Positions 36,301 to 48,500 of a DNA stretch of 64,000 bases are shown here, piece after piece. The notes under the pieces are model-generated. The model saw only the letters and a program-made list of their open reading frames with translations. It had not been told where the DNA came from and searched no databases. Numbering within the stretch: position 1 is the stretch's first letter; every line of letters starts with the position of its first letter. Origin of the DNA: Oryzias latipes (Eukaryota > Chordata > Actinopteri > Beloniformes > Adrianichthyidae); NCBI RefSeq assembly GCF_002234675.1, contig NC_019862.2:18189514-18253513 (forward strand), written 5' to 3'. The translations under genes and the position numbers were made by a program.

Positions 36301-39300
36301 TAAATGAGACATCAATTTTTCTAAGTAGATAGCAGCCTTTATTTCCAAGCAGCCATATGCTCCTCATGAAACATGCAGAAAAAATTAGATTTAAATGTTT
36401 GTTAGATCAATCTTTGCCTGACATGGATGTTTTCCCACTGCAAATTCTAACTGTAATTTAAAAGAGACCTCACCTGTGTCTTTGGTGTGGGCTTTACAAG
36501 CACGGTTACACCCACTGATGTCATTACAGGGCGTCACCACCACGCTGTAGGCTCTGTCACAGCTAAGGTCAGAGAGAGCGCACACTGGAGCCGTGTCGTT
36601 GCAGAGGATGACCTCCAGGGCGTCTGCGGCTGTGGTCTCATACAGCTCTGCTCCCAGCGAGGCCGTCCACGTGATCTCCAATGTGTCAGTGCTCACTGCA
36701 GAGACGGCTACGTTTTCTGGACAGCAGGGCACTGAAACACAAAGGTCAATTAGGTGTGAACGGATGGACCATCATGAAATCTTTTGTTTTGAACCTTCTC
36801 CTGTGCCTGCACTCACCTGTGGTATAGTTGATAACCTTTCCATGAGGGCTGCTCCCAGCTTCATTGAACGCCAACACAGACATCAGGTACGTGTGGCCAC
36901 ACAGGCATTGGTAGGTGCAGTTGTTGCTGGTGGTGTTGCAGTTTTCCTCGCTACCATCACCTGTCTTAATGAAGGCTTCATATTTGTCTGCATAAGGTAC
37001 TCTGTTCCACGTCAGAGTGCAGTTTCCATCTGAGGATGGTGCATGAGCCAAAAAGTCTGGAGGGCAGGGGACTGAAGGAACACAGAAGCACTTAACACTC
37101 AGGAACCAACATCACACAGGGAATTACTTAAAGGCAAATCAACAACTAAAAAAACAGTTATCTAAATCTATATTCTTAATAAGTAAGATTTTAAGTTTTA
37201 ACCAATTGGAATCAGAATCAGGATTTTTATTTAGTTTCCTTTTGTGCAATTGTGTTTAAGTGGCTCTGTAAACACGCACATTTGTACAGTGACCTGTAGT
37301 CAACAACGTGAGGTCTTACAGCATCCATATTATACATTATAGTAAACATTTACTCGACTTCTTATGACTTTTTGGGCTTCCTAAAAATAAATCTTTCCAG
37401 CAAGAGATAAAAAGTAACCCTGGTTATGTTTTAAAATGCTGTTTTTATGAGCATTAGCTTAATTTCTATGACCAGGGCTCTTTGGAAGAGCCAAATAAGA
37501 TGCATGACCTTTGTTAGTTTAGCTTTTTGTTTAATTAACTATTAATGAGCCATGTTAGGTTAAAAATATGTCTATTTTCCAATAGTGACCTTGTACGATC
37601 ATCTTTAATTATGGTACAATTATGATGTCCCTAATTTAGAAAGAAAACATTTTTGATTGAGGCAGTCTCCTTACATGTGATGAAGACTACTGGGATGGAT
37701 GGGTAGCTGGGCCCAGCCTCATTTGATGCAATGACTTGAAAGGTGTGCAGCTCTCCACACCCCACAGGCAGGGTGCAGGAGGTGGAGGTGGTGTTACAGG
37801 TGACGTTCTGTTCACTGATCACATGATACTCAACATATCCATAAACCTGTTTCTCAAGCTCCCAGGACACAGCAAGTCCAGCAAATGTATTATTCATCAC
37901 CACTGACACGTTGACAGAAGATGGCGCTGGAGGTCCTGGTGAAAGACAAATCATAATTTAAATGATTAGTTCAACAAAACATAAAAGTGGAGGAAACAGA
38001 TAGAAATTTGTTTGTAATTACTTATTATAAATACAATTCATAAATGTGAGTATTGATCGTATGGATTGTTAATAACTTACATGTCACATCTAAAATGTTT
38101 AACTTGTTTAACACCTGTTTTAACTCATGCTGCTTTTTACGTATTTATTAGTAGTATTCCAGTTTACTTTGGGGATTTCCTGCTACTATGGTGCGTTTGA
38201 TTTGCGGTTTAAGAAATATTTAAGTTGTTCAAAATCAATCAGAATTCCTTTTTCGCTTTTCTACCCTTGTGAATCAGGATTTAAACGTTAAAACTGCTAC
38301 GAACACTTTAGTCATGTTTTAGTGAACACACAGTTGGTCTTTCAACATCTAACAACAATCTTTATTATGCAATAATGTAAAAATGAATCTCTACCCAACT
38401 TTGCTCATAAATGAACAAAAGATTTTTTTGGATTTTTGACAGTGAATTTTACTGAAGACGCTGTCCTTTTGTCTAGATGGTATTATGTTAGTTTGGCAGT
38501 GAAGGTAAAACTGATATTGGTAAGCTTGACAAAGACATGATGTCTTACTAAATTAAAAAGGAATGCATACATATAATATTAAAGTTATGTCATTGAGCTG
38601 ACAGAGTATCATATCAAAAATAAAAATGTGAACTCACGTGTTGTTTGGTTCTTATATAAGCTGTCCTCTCCGTTTCGACCAATGGGGTCCCAAGCAGAGC
38701 TCTTGATCATGTAGAGCAAACCGGCCTCCAAGCCTGAGACGGTCAGGTTGGTGTCACTTGTGTTATACTTTATTTCGGTATTGAAGCCAAACTTATGTAT
38801 AGATACTGTGTACTGGACAGCATTATCCACAGGAGCCCAGGAGACAACAATGCTGTCATTGGTGGGAGAGGAAGTGAAGAACTGGGGAGGAGGCAAAACT
38901 GTGGAGAAGAACATTTCACAACATAGCATTACAGATTCTGCAGCCAGGAGTAAAAATCTATAGCACATACACTACATCATCAAAAGTATTGGCTCACCCA
39001 TCCAAATGATCAGAATCGGTTGTTCTAATCACTCGGCCTGGTGGACTGACATCATATTGAACTCTATGGGTTCAGTTTATATGCCAGTCAAGGCAGGTGA
39101 TTGAATACTTTTGCTAATATATCGTTTAGAAGTCTTTGTTATCCAAAGTATCAACTAAAGTTATATGTTAATTAAAAGCCTTGATAGGACATTCAAAAAA
39201 AGTAAAAAATTTTCCCTCAAATTAATCAGATTGTGGCCATAAATTATCTTTTTTTTTTTTTAGTATTTTGGGTGCATAAATTAGTATTTTGTGGGTAAAA

Positions 39301-41428
39301 ATTTGCATTTTGTGCACACAAATTAGTGTTTTAGTTACATTGATTTCTACTACTAATTTGTGGCCATAAAATTCTAATTAGTGGCTAAAAAAAATTTAAT
39401 TTGTGCCCACAACTGCTAGTTTGTGTCCACAAATGGCTAATGTGTGTTACGAAATGCTAATATGTACACCCAATTACTTAATTAGAGGGAATAATTTATT
39501 TATTTATTTTTTAAATGTCATGTCTAGGGCTCCATACCTCTACCAGGTGTTAGGAGAAAAACAAGTTTACCAATAAATAGATTAAAAAGAGGAAATTGTT
39601 TTCAATATTAAAATTAATTTTATTTGAGAATGAAAACTTGCATTGGCGTTTCTTAAAAGAAAATTAGGGTGATAGAGGCAGACTCTAAGTTAAGCCTTAT
39701 GTCCTAAATGTGTCAAGTTAACACCGCAGGCCAGCAGTGAACAATGGAGTACCGGTAAAGGTCAAATAGTGAAATTAATATTATTGTTCTATGTTTTTTT
39801 TGTCTCTCTAGGATCAAATATTTGCCTGAGGTGAAGAAGCCATGGTTTATAAGAGCTGTGTTCTAAATATCAATATCAGCTTTGTGCGTGTTAAAGAGAG
39901 TCTGGTACACTCACTAATGATACAAGAGAAAACATTCAGGGGTGCTGATACATTACGTTTTATAAAACACCCTATATGGGCGTTGGTGATGCGTCCTCAC
40001 AGAAAGGTGTATGGAGTTTCAATTATGGCAGATTAAGTTACTTCTTCAGGGTGATTAAGACTGATGAGAAAGTACTGGGTTTCTCACTGAATAAAGATAC
40101 TTACCCATATGTGTTTTTTTAAGTAATAAAAAGACAAAAGTTTGACAGCATTACCTGTTTTTCCTGTTACAGTGGTTGATGGCTGACTGCGGCCGGCGCT
40201 GCTCACGGCCATGATGCTGAGCGTATACTCAGTGTATGGGCTGAGGTTAGTGATCTCTGCTGGGGAGGAAGACACTCTGTCTTCTCTGAAGAAGCCCTGC
40301 TTGTCCTCCACTCTTATGATATATTGAGAGACTCCGTTTTTCAAGTTGAACTCGGCAATCAAAGTCTTGCTGTTCTTGGGCTTGATGGTTTGGATGGGAT
40401 CCATCCTATCGGGGGCTGAAAGAGTCACAAAAAATCCCATTTTCTTTAATTGTTGACTTTTTTTTCTTATTATTTAACAATGAAGACAAAGGCCAAACAT
40501 GGTGACCCTTAGAAACTACACTATGGTAAATGGTGTATACTTATATAGCTACTTTCTTCCTACAAGGACAAAGCGCTTTACAGTCACAGACCCATTCACC
40601 CAGTCACACACTGGTGGCGGCACTGCTGCCAAACACAGGCGCCCGCCACCAGAGGCAAGGTGGGGTTCAGTGTCTTGCCCAAGGACACTTCGACTCATGG
40701 ACATGCAAGGCGGGAATCGAACCTGCAATCTTACGATCATGGGTTGACCGCCCTACCGCTGCACCACGGCCGCCCCACTATAAACTTAAATGTTTAAAGA
40801 AACACTTTACCATTCAAAGAAATCAAATAAAAACAAGGAAACTACAATTTTCATGGACAGAACTAAGATGGCTGATGTTATCATGTATGGTTTGAAGATT
40901 ATAGTCACCTGTTGACGCATTGATAGATGCCGAACTTAGTACCCTCTGTGATCCATCCAAAGCCTCAACTGTGAAGATGTAATCAACTCCTTGTGACAAG
41001 TAGCTGATGGAGCCCAACAGTGTGTTTGGACCAAACAAAACAAAACCAATGGTGTCGTTTGGTGAGCTTTTAAGGGCAGTGCTTATCCTGTATGATTCTG
41101 CTCCCATATATCTGGTCCATTTGAGAAAAACAGTCTTGGATGTTGCAGAGAACTGGGATAATTCGAAACCTAATAATAGTAAAGGAAAAAGAAAAATGCC
41201 CATCAGTTAAGCTTTCATACAGAGAAATCTGTAACACTTGAAAATCTGTGGAGAGTTGTGTTCATACAGTACCTGATTGAGCTGCAACCTGAAATTTAAA
41301 TCATAAATTATTTTAAAATATGTATTCTTTACTTATGTGGTTTGAGAATAAATGTAGCATAAATGTTAATATACCTGTGAGGAAATGCAGAGAAAGACAG
41401 AAGTTACCAGCCACTTCATGACACCCAT
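33371..41428 (-). CDS. fndc7: FNDC7, fibronectin type III domain-containing protein 7 (9 FN3 domains)
   Basis: Complete, 818 aa over 13 coding exons: 41375-41428, 41273-41288, 40909-41169, 40155-40415, 38638-38898, 37675-37935, 36817-37071, 36474-36731, 36005-36256, 34707-34961, 33698-33958, 33545-33574, 33371-33402. Exon 1 encodes an 18-residue signal peptide (MGVMKWLVTSVFLCISSQ). Exon 2 is a 16-bp micro-exon. Nine exons each encode one FN3 domain in phase 1-1. Two short exons then give the tail VTCLGTSIGTVIYRGKRSLA and a stop. Domains 1-3 are cysteine-free FN3; the later ones have the cysteine-rich form, three of them starting PCCP. No transmembrane helix is evident, so secretion is inferred. 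Length and exon plan match FNDC7 (about 730 aa in mammals). It lies head-to-head with stxbp3 and in tandem with the giant paralogue to its left. Confidence 0.88.
35000..36004. other. intron of fndc7, nothing recognised
   Basis: About 1 kb of AT-rich intron between the exons at 34707-34961 and 36005-36256. No repeat family, exon or RNA gene is recognised. Confidence 0.4.
37936..38637. other. intron of fndc7, nothing recognised
   Basis: About 700 bp of AT-rich sequence. No transposon ends or coding motifs seen. Confidence 0.4.
38968..39127. mobile_element. small nonautonomous DNA transposon
   Basis: Left end CAAAAGTATTGGCTCACCC (about 38980) and, inverted at the right end, GATTGAATACTTTTGC (about 39100) form imperfect inverted ends with an AAAAGTATT core. 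This is a widespread teleost MITE type. No coding sequence. It lies in an fndc7 intron. Confidence 0.6.
39225..39485. repeat. degenerate short-unit repeat
   Basis: Imperfectly repeated units built around TTTGTGGCCA, CATAAATTAG and ACACAAATTAG in both orientations over about 260 bp. Probably a decayed palindromic or tandem repeat. No function suggested. Confidence 0.5.
40520..40778 (-). mobile_element. tRNA-derived SINE, minus orientation
   Basis: On the minus strand it starts GGGGCGGCCGTGGTGCAGCG, containing the A-box-like TGGTGCAGCGGTAGG, followed by a perfect B box GGTTCGATTCC (complement of plus 40710-40720). It ends in an AT-rich tail at about 40520. Inserted in an fndc7 intron. No cloverleaf 3' half follows the B box, so it is not a functional tRNA gene. 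Confidence 0.75.
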
Positions 41429-42591
41429 TCTACCTGTTTGCCTTTGTAAAACAATCCTGTATAACTCCAGACTCTTGAGATCTCCACTTAATCAAAACCC
41501 CTTCTCTCTGATGATTTGATCTTATCTTTACCCTTATGGGATCTCAGCTTTGTAAAGTACCCATATGTAGCTCCTCCTACTGTGAGATAAATCCTAACCA
41601 ATCCTAACAACACTTACCTTTAGACAAATGGAGGTTGAAAAGACAGAGAATGAAACACTTTTATAGCTAAAAGGCATGAAATTTTAGAATAGAAAATGTG
41701 CCTGTTGTGAAATGTACAGTGGTCTGGCAAATGAGTTGGGCTTTCCCTAGCTAGAGGGTTATGGATCAGTTTCTTTTATAATAAAAAGCAAAAATTGAGC
41801 AATGGAGGTTATTTAAGAAGTTCAGAAGAAAAGGCCAACAGAGGCTTCTATTAAACTCTAATTCATACAGAATGCAAAATGGTAGAATATTTAAAAACGG
41901 AAAAAAGATTTTCATCGTTCCTTACTTCAATGTGGAACATAACTTAAGAAATGATCACTTTTGTAAAAAAAACAAACAAACATGTTTTTATGGTAAAGTT
42001 ACAGACATAAGTTTATAAAATCTGCATAAAATTAGAAAACTTGCTACTGAAATGTAGACAACATATTTTTAAAACTATATTTATGGAAGTCAAACAAAGT
42101 GTTTTTCGTTAAGGCACCTACTGAAATTCTTAGAAATGCAATCTTGTGTAATACTACTATAAAAACTTTTTGTTAATTGGAACCATGGTCATTACTTCAT
42201 GAGGGGCAAAAATTGTGTCACTTTTCAGTACTGTCAGAGTAAAAGTTTCAGACGTCCGTTTTAGGGATCACAAAAGCCACCTGATTTTTAGCCCCTACAT
42301 GGATTTTATTAAAAATATATAAATAATTTGGCCCCTTTTTTCTTTGCTTCTTTCTTTGTTTCTTTCTTCTTTATTTTTACTGTCTCAAGCACAGGGAATT
42401 CTGAAATAGTTCAAAAAAATACTCCTGTGTAGGTGTAGGTCAAATATATTTTGATTAAGTTAGTTTACTTTGTTTTCATTAGTGCCTTTATTGAACTACA
42501 GCAACGCCACGGCGCACACTTGTTGACGCAGACGACGTCAGACCCACGTGACCAGCAGGAAGGAAGAGGTCGAAAGAAAACAGAAAACAAA
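41429..42591. promoter_or_regulatory. shared head-to-head interval between fndc7 (-) and stxbp3 (+)
   Basis: 1.16 kb separates the two start codons. The fndc7 side contains a GATA-type AGATAAGAT (minus strand, near 41520). The stxbp3 side has the motifs listed separately. The middle is AT-rich with nothing recognised. Whether the promoters interact is unknown. Confidence 0.4.
42535..42550 (+). promoter_or_regulatory. CRE half-site and E-box upstream of stxbp3
   Basis: ACGTCA (42535-42540) is a CREB/ATF half-site and CACGTG (42545-42550) is a palindromic E-box of the USF/MITF-TFE type. They lie 42-57 bp upstream of the start codon in a small CG-containing stretch, so they are probably at or near the transcription start. 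Confidence 0.45.
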
Positions 42592-45500
42592 ATGGCAGCG
42601 GGATCGGATCACGGGCTGAAAAAAATTGTTTGGAAAAGTAAGTTTATGGCTTAGGTCCGCAAATATTAGTCGTTTTTAAAAACTGCAATGCTAATAGTTT
42701 AATCTTTATTTATTAATATAAGTTGTGACTTTGAACCTTGGAATGAGTGTAAAAAGTTGAACTTTCCCTATTAGACAACTAAACAAGTTAACCAATTTTG
42801 GACCGCTAATCGATGGAGCAGACAGAAAAAATGAGCAAAGTTTGATCCATAGAGACCATAGAAACCAAATTCTTGCCAGAACATGGAGTGAGGTCATTTT
42901 GTGTCGCAGCCCCACCTCATGAATGCTTTCTGTCAGAATAAGAGCACAGACCTGCTCAACTCTTTGGAAGTGTGAGGTTAACGTGTTGTTCTTCTGGGAA
43001 AAAATAAATAAATGTCGCATATCAACAATATTTTCTAAATTATACTCAAAAGCACTAACAATCATTTAAATATACACTATTAGAGCTTAAAGGGTTACAA
43101 CAACGCGTATTATTCTTGAAAGAAACCAAGGATCAAAGTTTTTCTATTAACAAATGAATATAAATATAACATAATCTGATGTTTTTCTCTTTTTTTAAAG
43201 AATATTTGCTGGATTGGAATACAATTTTGTTTTAATAATTTTACAAATACAAGTGTGCAGTAAAATTAAAGGGGAGTATGTATTTAAACAGAGTTGTAAA
43301 AAAGATGTGGTGAGGTGGGTGAAGCAGGTTGGAACAGCTGGAGGAAGGTTTCAGGTGTGATGTGTAGTAAAAGAATGAAAGCAAAGGTGTAGACGACGGT
43401 GGGGAGATCAGCCATGTTGGTTTAGAAACAGTAATGGCTCTTAGACAGAGCTGAAGAGGGATAGGATCGTGACTGAAAACATCAGAAAAGAACAGCTCAT
43501 GTTAGATGTTTTGGAAAAAATGCAGGGGAGCAGATTGAGACGGTTTGGACATGTTGAAAAGATATGTTGATAAAAGGATACTGAGGTTGGTGCCACCAGG
43601 AACGAGGACTAATATGAAAACAAGAAAGGGCACTTTATCTTGAAAGGCAAATCATAATAACGGAATAGATAACAATAATAGACTGAATAAATGCATGCTT
43701 CACTACTAGAACACTGATACTTATTAAGCTTCATAAAATGTTGGAGGAATCTAGTATATGAACGCAACATATGAACCACTATTTAGATAAAGCATAAAGA
43801 AAATGCAAACAAGTAAAAAACTCATATCGCTTCAAATCAGTAAATTCCTTGAATTCTTCATCCTCATCCTGCTTTGAAGCAATTCTGGCGGGGCCGCTGT
43901 TCAGTGAGCGGCACTTCTTCTATGTCGCCTTCAGTAGCAAACACTGATAAATGCACCTACAGTGCCCCCTAGTGCTTGTTGCTATTTATATTTTATATAG
44001 TATAAATCACACCCCAAGCAAAACTTTGCAAAAACAACAAAAAAGCCTTACATATAAGCAAAGAGGAAGAACTTTTCACCACAATGGACTTGAACACTGC
44101 TGTTTTTTTTTTTAATATTTTGGAAACCAAGCCCGGTTTTATTTGTAGCTCATTTTCTGTGTTTGTTCTCAAAGGAATAAAAGATACAATAATCACAGAC
44201 TGCCGGAAATCGGAAGTATGGAAGGTAAGGCTGATTCAGTTTTACTAAAGAAATCTTACTTTGCTTGATTTACTTCTAAAAACCTCCAATCAAAACTTGC
44301 ACAGTTTCACCCACTTTGAGTCTCTTTTGGTAAAATATGTTTCTCTAACCACCATTTTTTTTATTTTTTTTAAGATTTTGATTTTGGATCCTTTCACCAC
44401 AAAGCTTCTCTCATCATGTTGCAAAATGTCTGATCTGATGGCAGAGAAAATAACAAGTAGGTTACAAAATCATTACAAGGTCTTAACCTCTGCCAACCAA
44501 GTATAATTTTTTTATCACATTCATGTCATTTTAATAATAATCTCCAATGTCTTCAGTTGTGGAGGACCTGTTTAAAAAGAGAGAGCCTGTTCTTGAAATG
44601 AAAGCCATCTATTTTATGACCCCAACTGCCAAGGTTTGGTTTCATAACCTTGTATTAGATGACGACGTCTTTCAACTTCATCAACCTTTTTGATGAATTT
44701 TTTTGTCTTCCTTTTGCAGTGTGTGGAAGCCTTTTTAGGTGACTTTGAAAAGAAGCCAAAGTACAAAGCTGCATATGTTTATTTTACCGACTGTAAGTAA
44801 ATAATACATCGGTGATCCAATCTATCCTAACAGCAAAACATCTCACACAATATTTTTGAAGCTTGGCATTAGGAAGACAAACTAAAAATCCTTTTTTTGT
44901 TTTTGCTCCTGTAGACTGCCCCGATGACCTATTCAACAAGATGAAGTCCCGCTGTGGAAAGTTCATTCGTGTCTTCAAGGAAATTAATATGTCATTCCTG
45001 CCACAAGAGGCACAAGTGAGTAGCTCCTGTTCAAATGATATGTAAACGCAGAAAACAGACTAATTTTTTCACGAGTCAATCGGTCAAAACGTCGGAAACT
45101 TCAAGCCTCAATGAGTAACTGACGAGTGATTTAAAAGGGTTAGCTTGAGAACTAGTTCTTCTTCTATATGAAAATAAAGAAATAATGGACATTCCTGTTC
45201 TTTTTTTTTAAACTTAGTTTTATTTCTTAAAGTGTATCATTTAGGATGAAGCTAATTTATTTTTGTTACATTTCCACCATTTTTAAGGTGTTCACATGTA
45301 ACAATCCTGAAGCTTTCCGGAGCATCTACAGTCCTCACAGTCAGGACAAGATGAGCACTCTGGAAACACTCGCAGACCAAATCGTTACTCTCTGTGCAAC
45401 TCTGGACGAGTACCCAGGAGTCCGATACAAGAAGTAAGCCTGTGAAGATTCACATCAGCCTCCCAAACATCACGTGGAAAGCTACCACAACTAGAATACA

Positions 45501-48500
45501 ATATTTCACTATTGCAGGAGATGATGAGTGGAAATAAGGTTGTTGTCTCCAGTTACATGACCATGGTGAAAATGAGAAATTAACTTATTAGCTACTAAAT
45601 GTTCCAAAGACTGAAAGATGGAGAACATCTGAATACAAGTCAATCATTTCTGACATTGTTTAGAGCAAAGCTATTAAAAACAAAAACACAAAAAAAGCTG
45701 AAACAAGAGCAATAGAAAACAGAAATTATTTCTTCTCTGGACAGCGGAAATAAAAGGAGGACAAGAAAACTGAGCTGAATTTTGACAATTTTTAAGACTT
45801 TTCAACCCTTTAATACTGAGATGTCACTAGGGACACCTAAATAGCACACACTCTTTAACCTGTTGACCTACTCTTCTCCTATTTACTATTTTCCTATTTT
45901 CTCGATACAGAATCCCTTGATTATGTTTATTGCAGAAGCACTTCACTACAGTAAAGGGTTGCATATCAGGGCATGGCTGCTTTTCTCTGTTTAAGAATCC
46001 ACTGGAAATACATTAACTCCATTGATTGAAGAGCTTCGGTAGTAGAAAAAGAAAATCAAACGCCGGAGCTAAAGTTCTGGTGTTTACGTGTTATGTTCAT
46101 TGTTTCACTCCAAGTAATCAAACAATCCCTGTCAATGTCAGAGAGAGCAACATGGAGAACGCCAAAACTCTTGCCGAGCTGGTGGACAACAAATTGGCCA
46201 AGCACTATGAGCTGGATGACAGCGACAAGAAGAAGGTGAGACATGTACTGAGCAGAGACAATGGACAGAAGAAACAAACTGGAATGGAGGCCTAATGCTA
46301 CAGTGTTGCTTCTTTACTGAGTAAATGTGAATGCGGGGCTGTTCTCTTTAATTTCTTTATTTTCTTCCTCTTACAGGGAAAAACCCAGGCCCAGCTGTTG
46401 ATAGTGGAGAGAGGTTTTGATCCTGTCAGCCCAATTCTGCATGAACTCTCCTACCAAGCTATGGCCTATGATCTCATTGATATTCAGGATGACACCTTCA
46501 GGTAAACTCATACTGAAGTGCAGAAAGAATCTATTTGACTTTCCCTGTGACCCAAACCTCCAAATAACAACACGACCAGGTACAAGTTGAAAGATGGCTC
46601 AGAGAAGCAGGCCCTGCTGACTGAGGATGACATGCTGTGGGTGAAGCTCAGGCACAAACACATTGCTGAGGTCTCTGCGTAAGTATGCAATATTCAGATG
46701 AGGAATGGCAGTGTGCTGCTGCTGCTGTCGTTGTTTCCTCACTTACAAACACATTTCATCCCACCTTCCAACAGAGAAATCCCCAAGATGGTGAAAGAGA
46801 TATCGGCAAGCAAACAGCAGCCAGATGAAAAGGTACAGCGCTTGTGTGCATCACCAGTACCGTTAAATGTCCACTTCATGTTTTGTTGGTGGTTCTAAGG
46901 TTTAGATGAATTGTTTCCTCTTTTTTTCCGTCAGATAACGATAAGTAAGTTGGCCCAAATGATGAAGAAGATGCCGTCATTCCGCAAACAGCTGAATGAG
47001 GTATGAAGCAGCGTAATGATGGTTTTAAACTAGTTATTAGAGATGGAAATGATGGGATAAACACAGAGTGGAAAAGAATGACTGTCATGGAAATAAACAT
47101 TTTAGGTGAAACGTTGTTAAACTAACAACATGTTGCATCAGTTTGTCACAAAGATGAATACATTTTATTAATTTTTGGTCTGGTCCTTTGGTTTTATTCT
47201 CAGAAAACTACTCACCTCCAGCTGGCTGAGGAATGCATGCAACATTTCTCAAACAATGTTGAGAAACTCTGCAAAGCAGAACAGGTTTGCCAGAGCTCCT
47301 TTTTTTCGTTTTTTATTCAGCCTTGTGTGTTCGTCGTTCTAGTTGTACTGTATGTGACCACCCTGAAATTCTTTCTAGACGGTACACAAACAAACAGTAA
47401 GTGTTCCATCACTAAATCGCCGTACGCCCTTAGCAGTCTCGCAGTTACACACATTTTCTTCAGTGCAATTTTGCATGCTTTTTAAAATTATTTTTAGTCT
47501 TGATTTTTCTAACAGTGCACTGTGTTCTGCTTCCTGATTGGCTGTAAAGCATTGTTGCTAAATGTCCTCCGTGCTGTATCTGCTGGACAGAAGTGACAAA
47601 CATTTACATAAACCTTTAATTGCGAGCAGAGATTTGGTTTGATTCTGTAAAACTAGACTTATTTTTCTATGAAGAATTTAACTTTGAGAGTTTAACCATT
47701 AGAGAAAAATGTGAAAAACGATTATGTCTGTCTGAGGAACGTGTTTTAAGTGTGTAGAGAGGGGTTTTAAAACCTTAAAACATCCGTTTTTGAAGATTTC
47801 ACCTTTTGCAAGTTATTTCTAGAACTTAAGTCCTACGATAAACGAGGGAACGCTGTACATTCTTCTGTATGCTTGATAAATGCATCTTGATTCAACATGT
47901 GTAAGCTCCTCCCATTTACGGCTTCTACTTAGTTTTGTTTTCTTTTTTACATTTTCAAACCTTTAAACAAAAATGATAACCTTGCATTAGGAAGAGCTTC
48001 ATTGACCAGAGGATCAGAGTGTGAATTCTGCTGTAATGTTTTGAGTAGGACCTCGCTGTTGGTTCAGATGCGGATGGAGCGAAAGTGAAGGACTCAATGA
48101 GGACTCTGCTGCCGGTGCTGCTCCATCCGTACAGCACCTACGACAAGATCCGAGCTGTGCTGCTCTACATCTTCAGTGTCAATGGTAAAAATACAAAGAA
48201 TAAACTGTTCCTGTCCCACCTGGAGCTTTGCGTGAGCTGCACATGAGGTAGTTTTTGGTCGAATCTGAATTCTCCCCCTACGGTTTGTTCCTATCCGTCC
48301 AATTGCCCCTACATTTTAAAGAATTGGGGTGTCCGAAATAGTTTTTTGAATGGGGAAACCCTTGTGGAAGAACGCTCTTACCCCTTCGCTGTGAGCGTGA
48401 TCCGCGCCGTGCTGTGCCATGGCGGAGAAGCTCTTTTCTTCACGTGGGTGTGCTCTGAAGCACAGCACACGTGAAAGTGCGTAATGACTTTTTGTTTTAG

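Noticed and set aside
40700-40778. Possible tRNA gene on the minus strand (A box and perfect B box)
   Set aside because: No complete cloverleaf; the sequence continues into a SINE body and AT-rich tail.
46026-46295. 89-codon frame extending past stxbp3 exon 8 on both sides
   Set aside because: Only 46142-46235 is coding; the extensions read into introns beyond clear AG and GT splice sites.
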